A DNA stretch of 64,000 bases, taken from Elysia crispata. Taxonomy: Eukaryota > Mollusca > Gastropoda > Plakobranchidae. A program made the position numbers and the translations under genes. Of the stretch, positions 63,101 through 64,000 are shown one piece after another. The stretch is taken from NCBI GenBank assembly GCA_033675545.1, contig JAWDGP010004964.1, positions 370,001 to 434,000 on the forward strand, in the 5' to 3' direction. Under the pieces are notes generated by a model that was not told where the DNA came from, made no database searches, and was given only the letters and a program-made list of their open reading frames with translations. The first letter of the stretch is position 1. Each line of letters begins with the position of its first letter.

Positions 63101-64000
63101 ATTTTCAACGCTCAGTACTAAAGGGAAATTTTAAGGAAATTTTCTAGAACTCCTGTGACAAGGGTGTTGTGTGTTTTGTCGAAAATTCAATTATAATTCA
63201 CTGTTAAACTTAAAATTATGCAAATTAGATGCGTATGGTCAGCAGAATAAGAATAGAATCAGCGAACTTATATTAAAATGAAAAAAAAATCAAAGCAATT
63301 AACAGCTATCGAAGAACCTCACTGAACCTCTAGCCTTGAATTAAATGTTTCAATATCGAATTACGCACGAATTTATTTATGTCACATAGACTATTATCTA
63401 TCATTTATCATGAAATAATAAGTAACGGTAAATAGAAAGGGTTTACTTTAAAATGGAATATATTCCAGACGAAGCAAATGAATTATCATAAAAGAACAAC
63501 TGTTTAAAAGCACCTGTTTAACACCAAAGAGCGCCACGACTGCTGGGTTCGATAAGATAAGAGTGAGGAGCCGGGGATTTGTCGGTTTACTCCAGGGCAG
63601 TGCGGCTGGTTCTGCCATGCGGCCTTCCGCTAAATATTATTATATTTGAAACCATACTAATTCCAATGTTTTCAGTATTTAAAAGTATCGCATCGCCTCA
63701 TATAATTATGAATATCCAAAGAACAACAGAACATTGCTTTCTCCAGATCTCTTTGTCAGTATTGCGATCCCTGTCTCGCTTTCTCTTCTTTGCTCTCACT
63801 TCTTGGCTCTTGTCTCAGCTTATTTTATCTTCATAATAATGTTTATTCATCTTTTTTTGTTTTCTATCGCTCCATTTATTTTGTAATTTATCTATGTTCT
63901 TTATATATGACCTCCTGCCCTCCACCCTCTTTTGCGTTGACTACCATGACGAACACTACTACTACTACTTCTTCTTCTTCTACTACCACTAATACTATTG
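60198..64000. other. Region upstream of the receptor gene, no recognised gene
   Basis: AT-rich sequence. One - strand frame (60757-60515) reads MKVEEVILKNNGKDE and ends after ELKRKLFQPDLIKLTL; a 17-codon - strand frame ending at 62930 (SKQLIADPGIGDFSE, stop) follows a plausible acceptor. I recognise neither and neither joins an exon chain. The window ends in short ACT and CTT runs (63953-64000). Confidence 0.5.

Noticed and set aside
63529..63640. GGTTCGA-containing segment considered as a tRNA
   Set aside because: The T-loop-like motif is present, but no acceptor, D or anticodon stems can be paired at the right distances.

Overview
The window is eukaryotic nuclear DNA: AT-rich, with short coding exons bounded by GT-AG introns and a very heavy microsatellite load. 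The proteins are clearly animal. The invertebrate-style intron layout, a divergent glutamate receptor and Penelope-like retroelement remains suggest a marine invertebrate, most likely a mollusc or another lophotrochozoan. That placement is inference; no marker in the window fixes the species.

Three protein-coding genes were assembled exon by exon, checking that phase is kept across every junction. (1) Positions 439-20623, + strand: the C-terminal ~95% of IFT140, an IFT-A subunit of cilia, in 29 exons; the first exon or exons lie upstream of the window. (2) Positions 26899-32388, + strand: a complete five-exon, 317-residue short-chain dehydrogenase of the retinol dehydrogenase/17-beta-HSD6 type, with a TATA-like box just upstream and unusual cofactor-loop residues. 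(3) Positions 59955-38268, - strand: a complete 14-exon, ~822-residue ionotropic glutamate receptor with signal peptide, amino-terminal domain, split ligand-binding domain, M1-pore-M3-M4 and a short tail. The SDR and receptor genes are convergent. Nothing suggests that the three genes work together.

Much of the remaining DNA is repetitive. Two stretches, 20.6-26.9 kb and 32.4-38.3 kb, are intergenic. The first holds a decayed Penelope-like (GIY-YIG) retroelement tail that runs straight into an 80-unit AGT repeat. Further apparent ends of such an element, carrying hammerhead-ribozyme-like core motifs, form an inverted pair in an IFT140 intron (12.6-12.8 kb) and a single copy in receptor intron 1 (59.46-59.57 kb). 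Receptor intron 3 contains a 576-bp MITE with 52-bp terminal inverted repeats and a TTA target duplication. Receptor intron 1 holds three ~550-bp tandem units separated by GA tracts. IFT140 intron 21 carries a nearly perfect 218-bp tandem duplication. From 60 to 64 kb, upstream of the receptor, no gene could be recognised.

I found no CRISPR array, rRNA or convincing tRNA. No wholly new system was found. The most notable items are the microsatellite-linked Penelope-like debris with ribozyme-like cores, the divergent receptor (YTADLAAV in place of the canonical M3 gate) and the SDR with altered Rossmann motifs.
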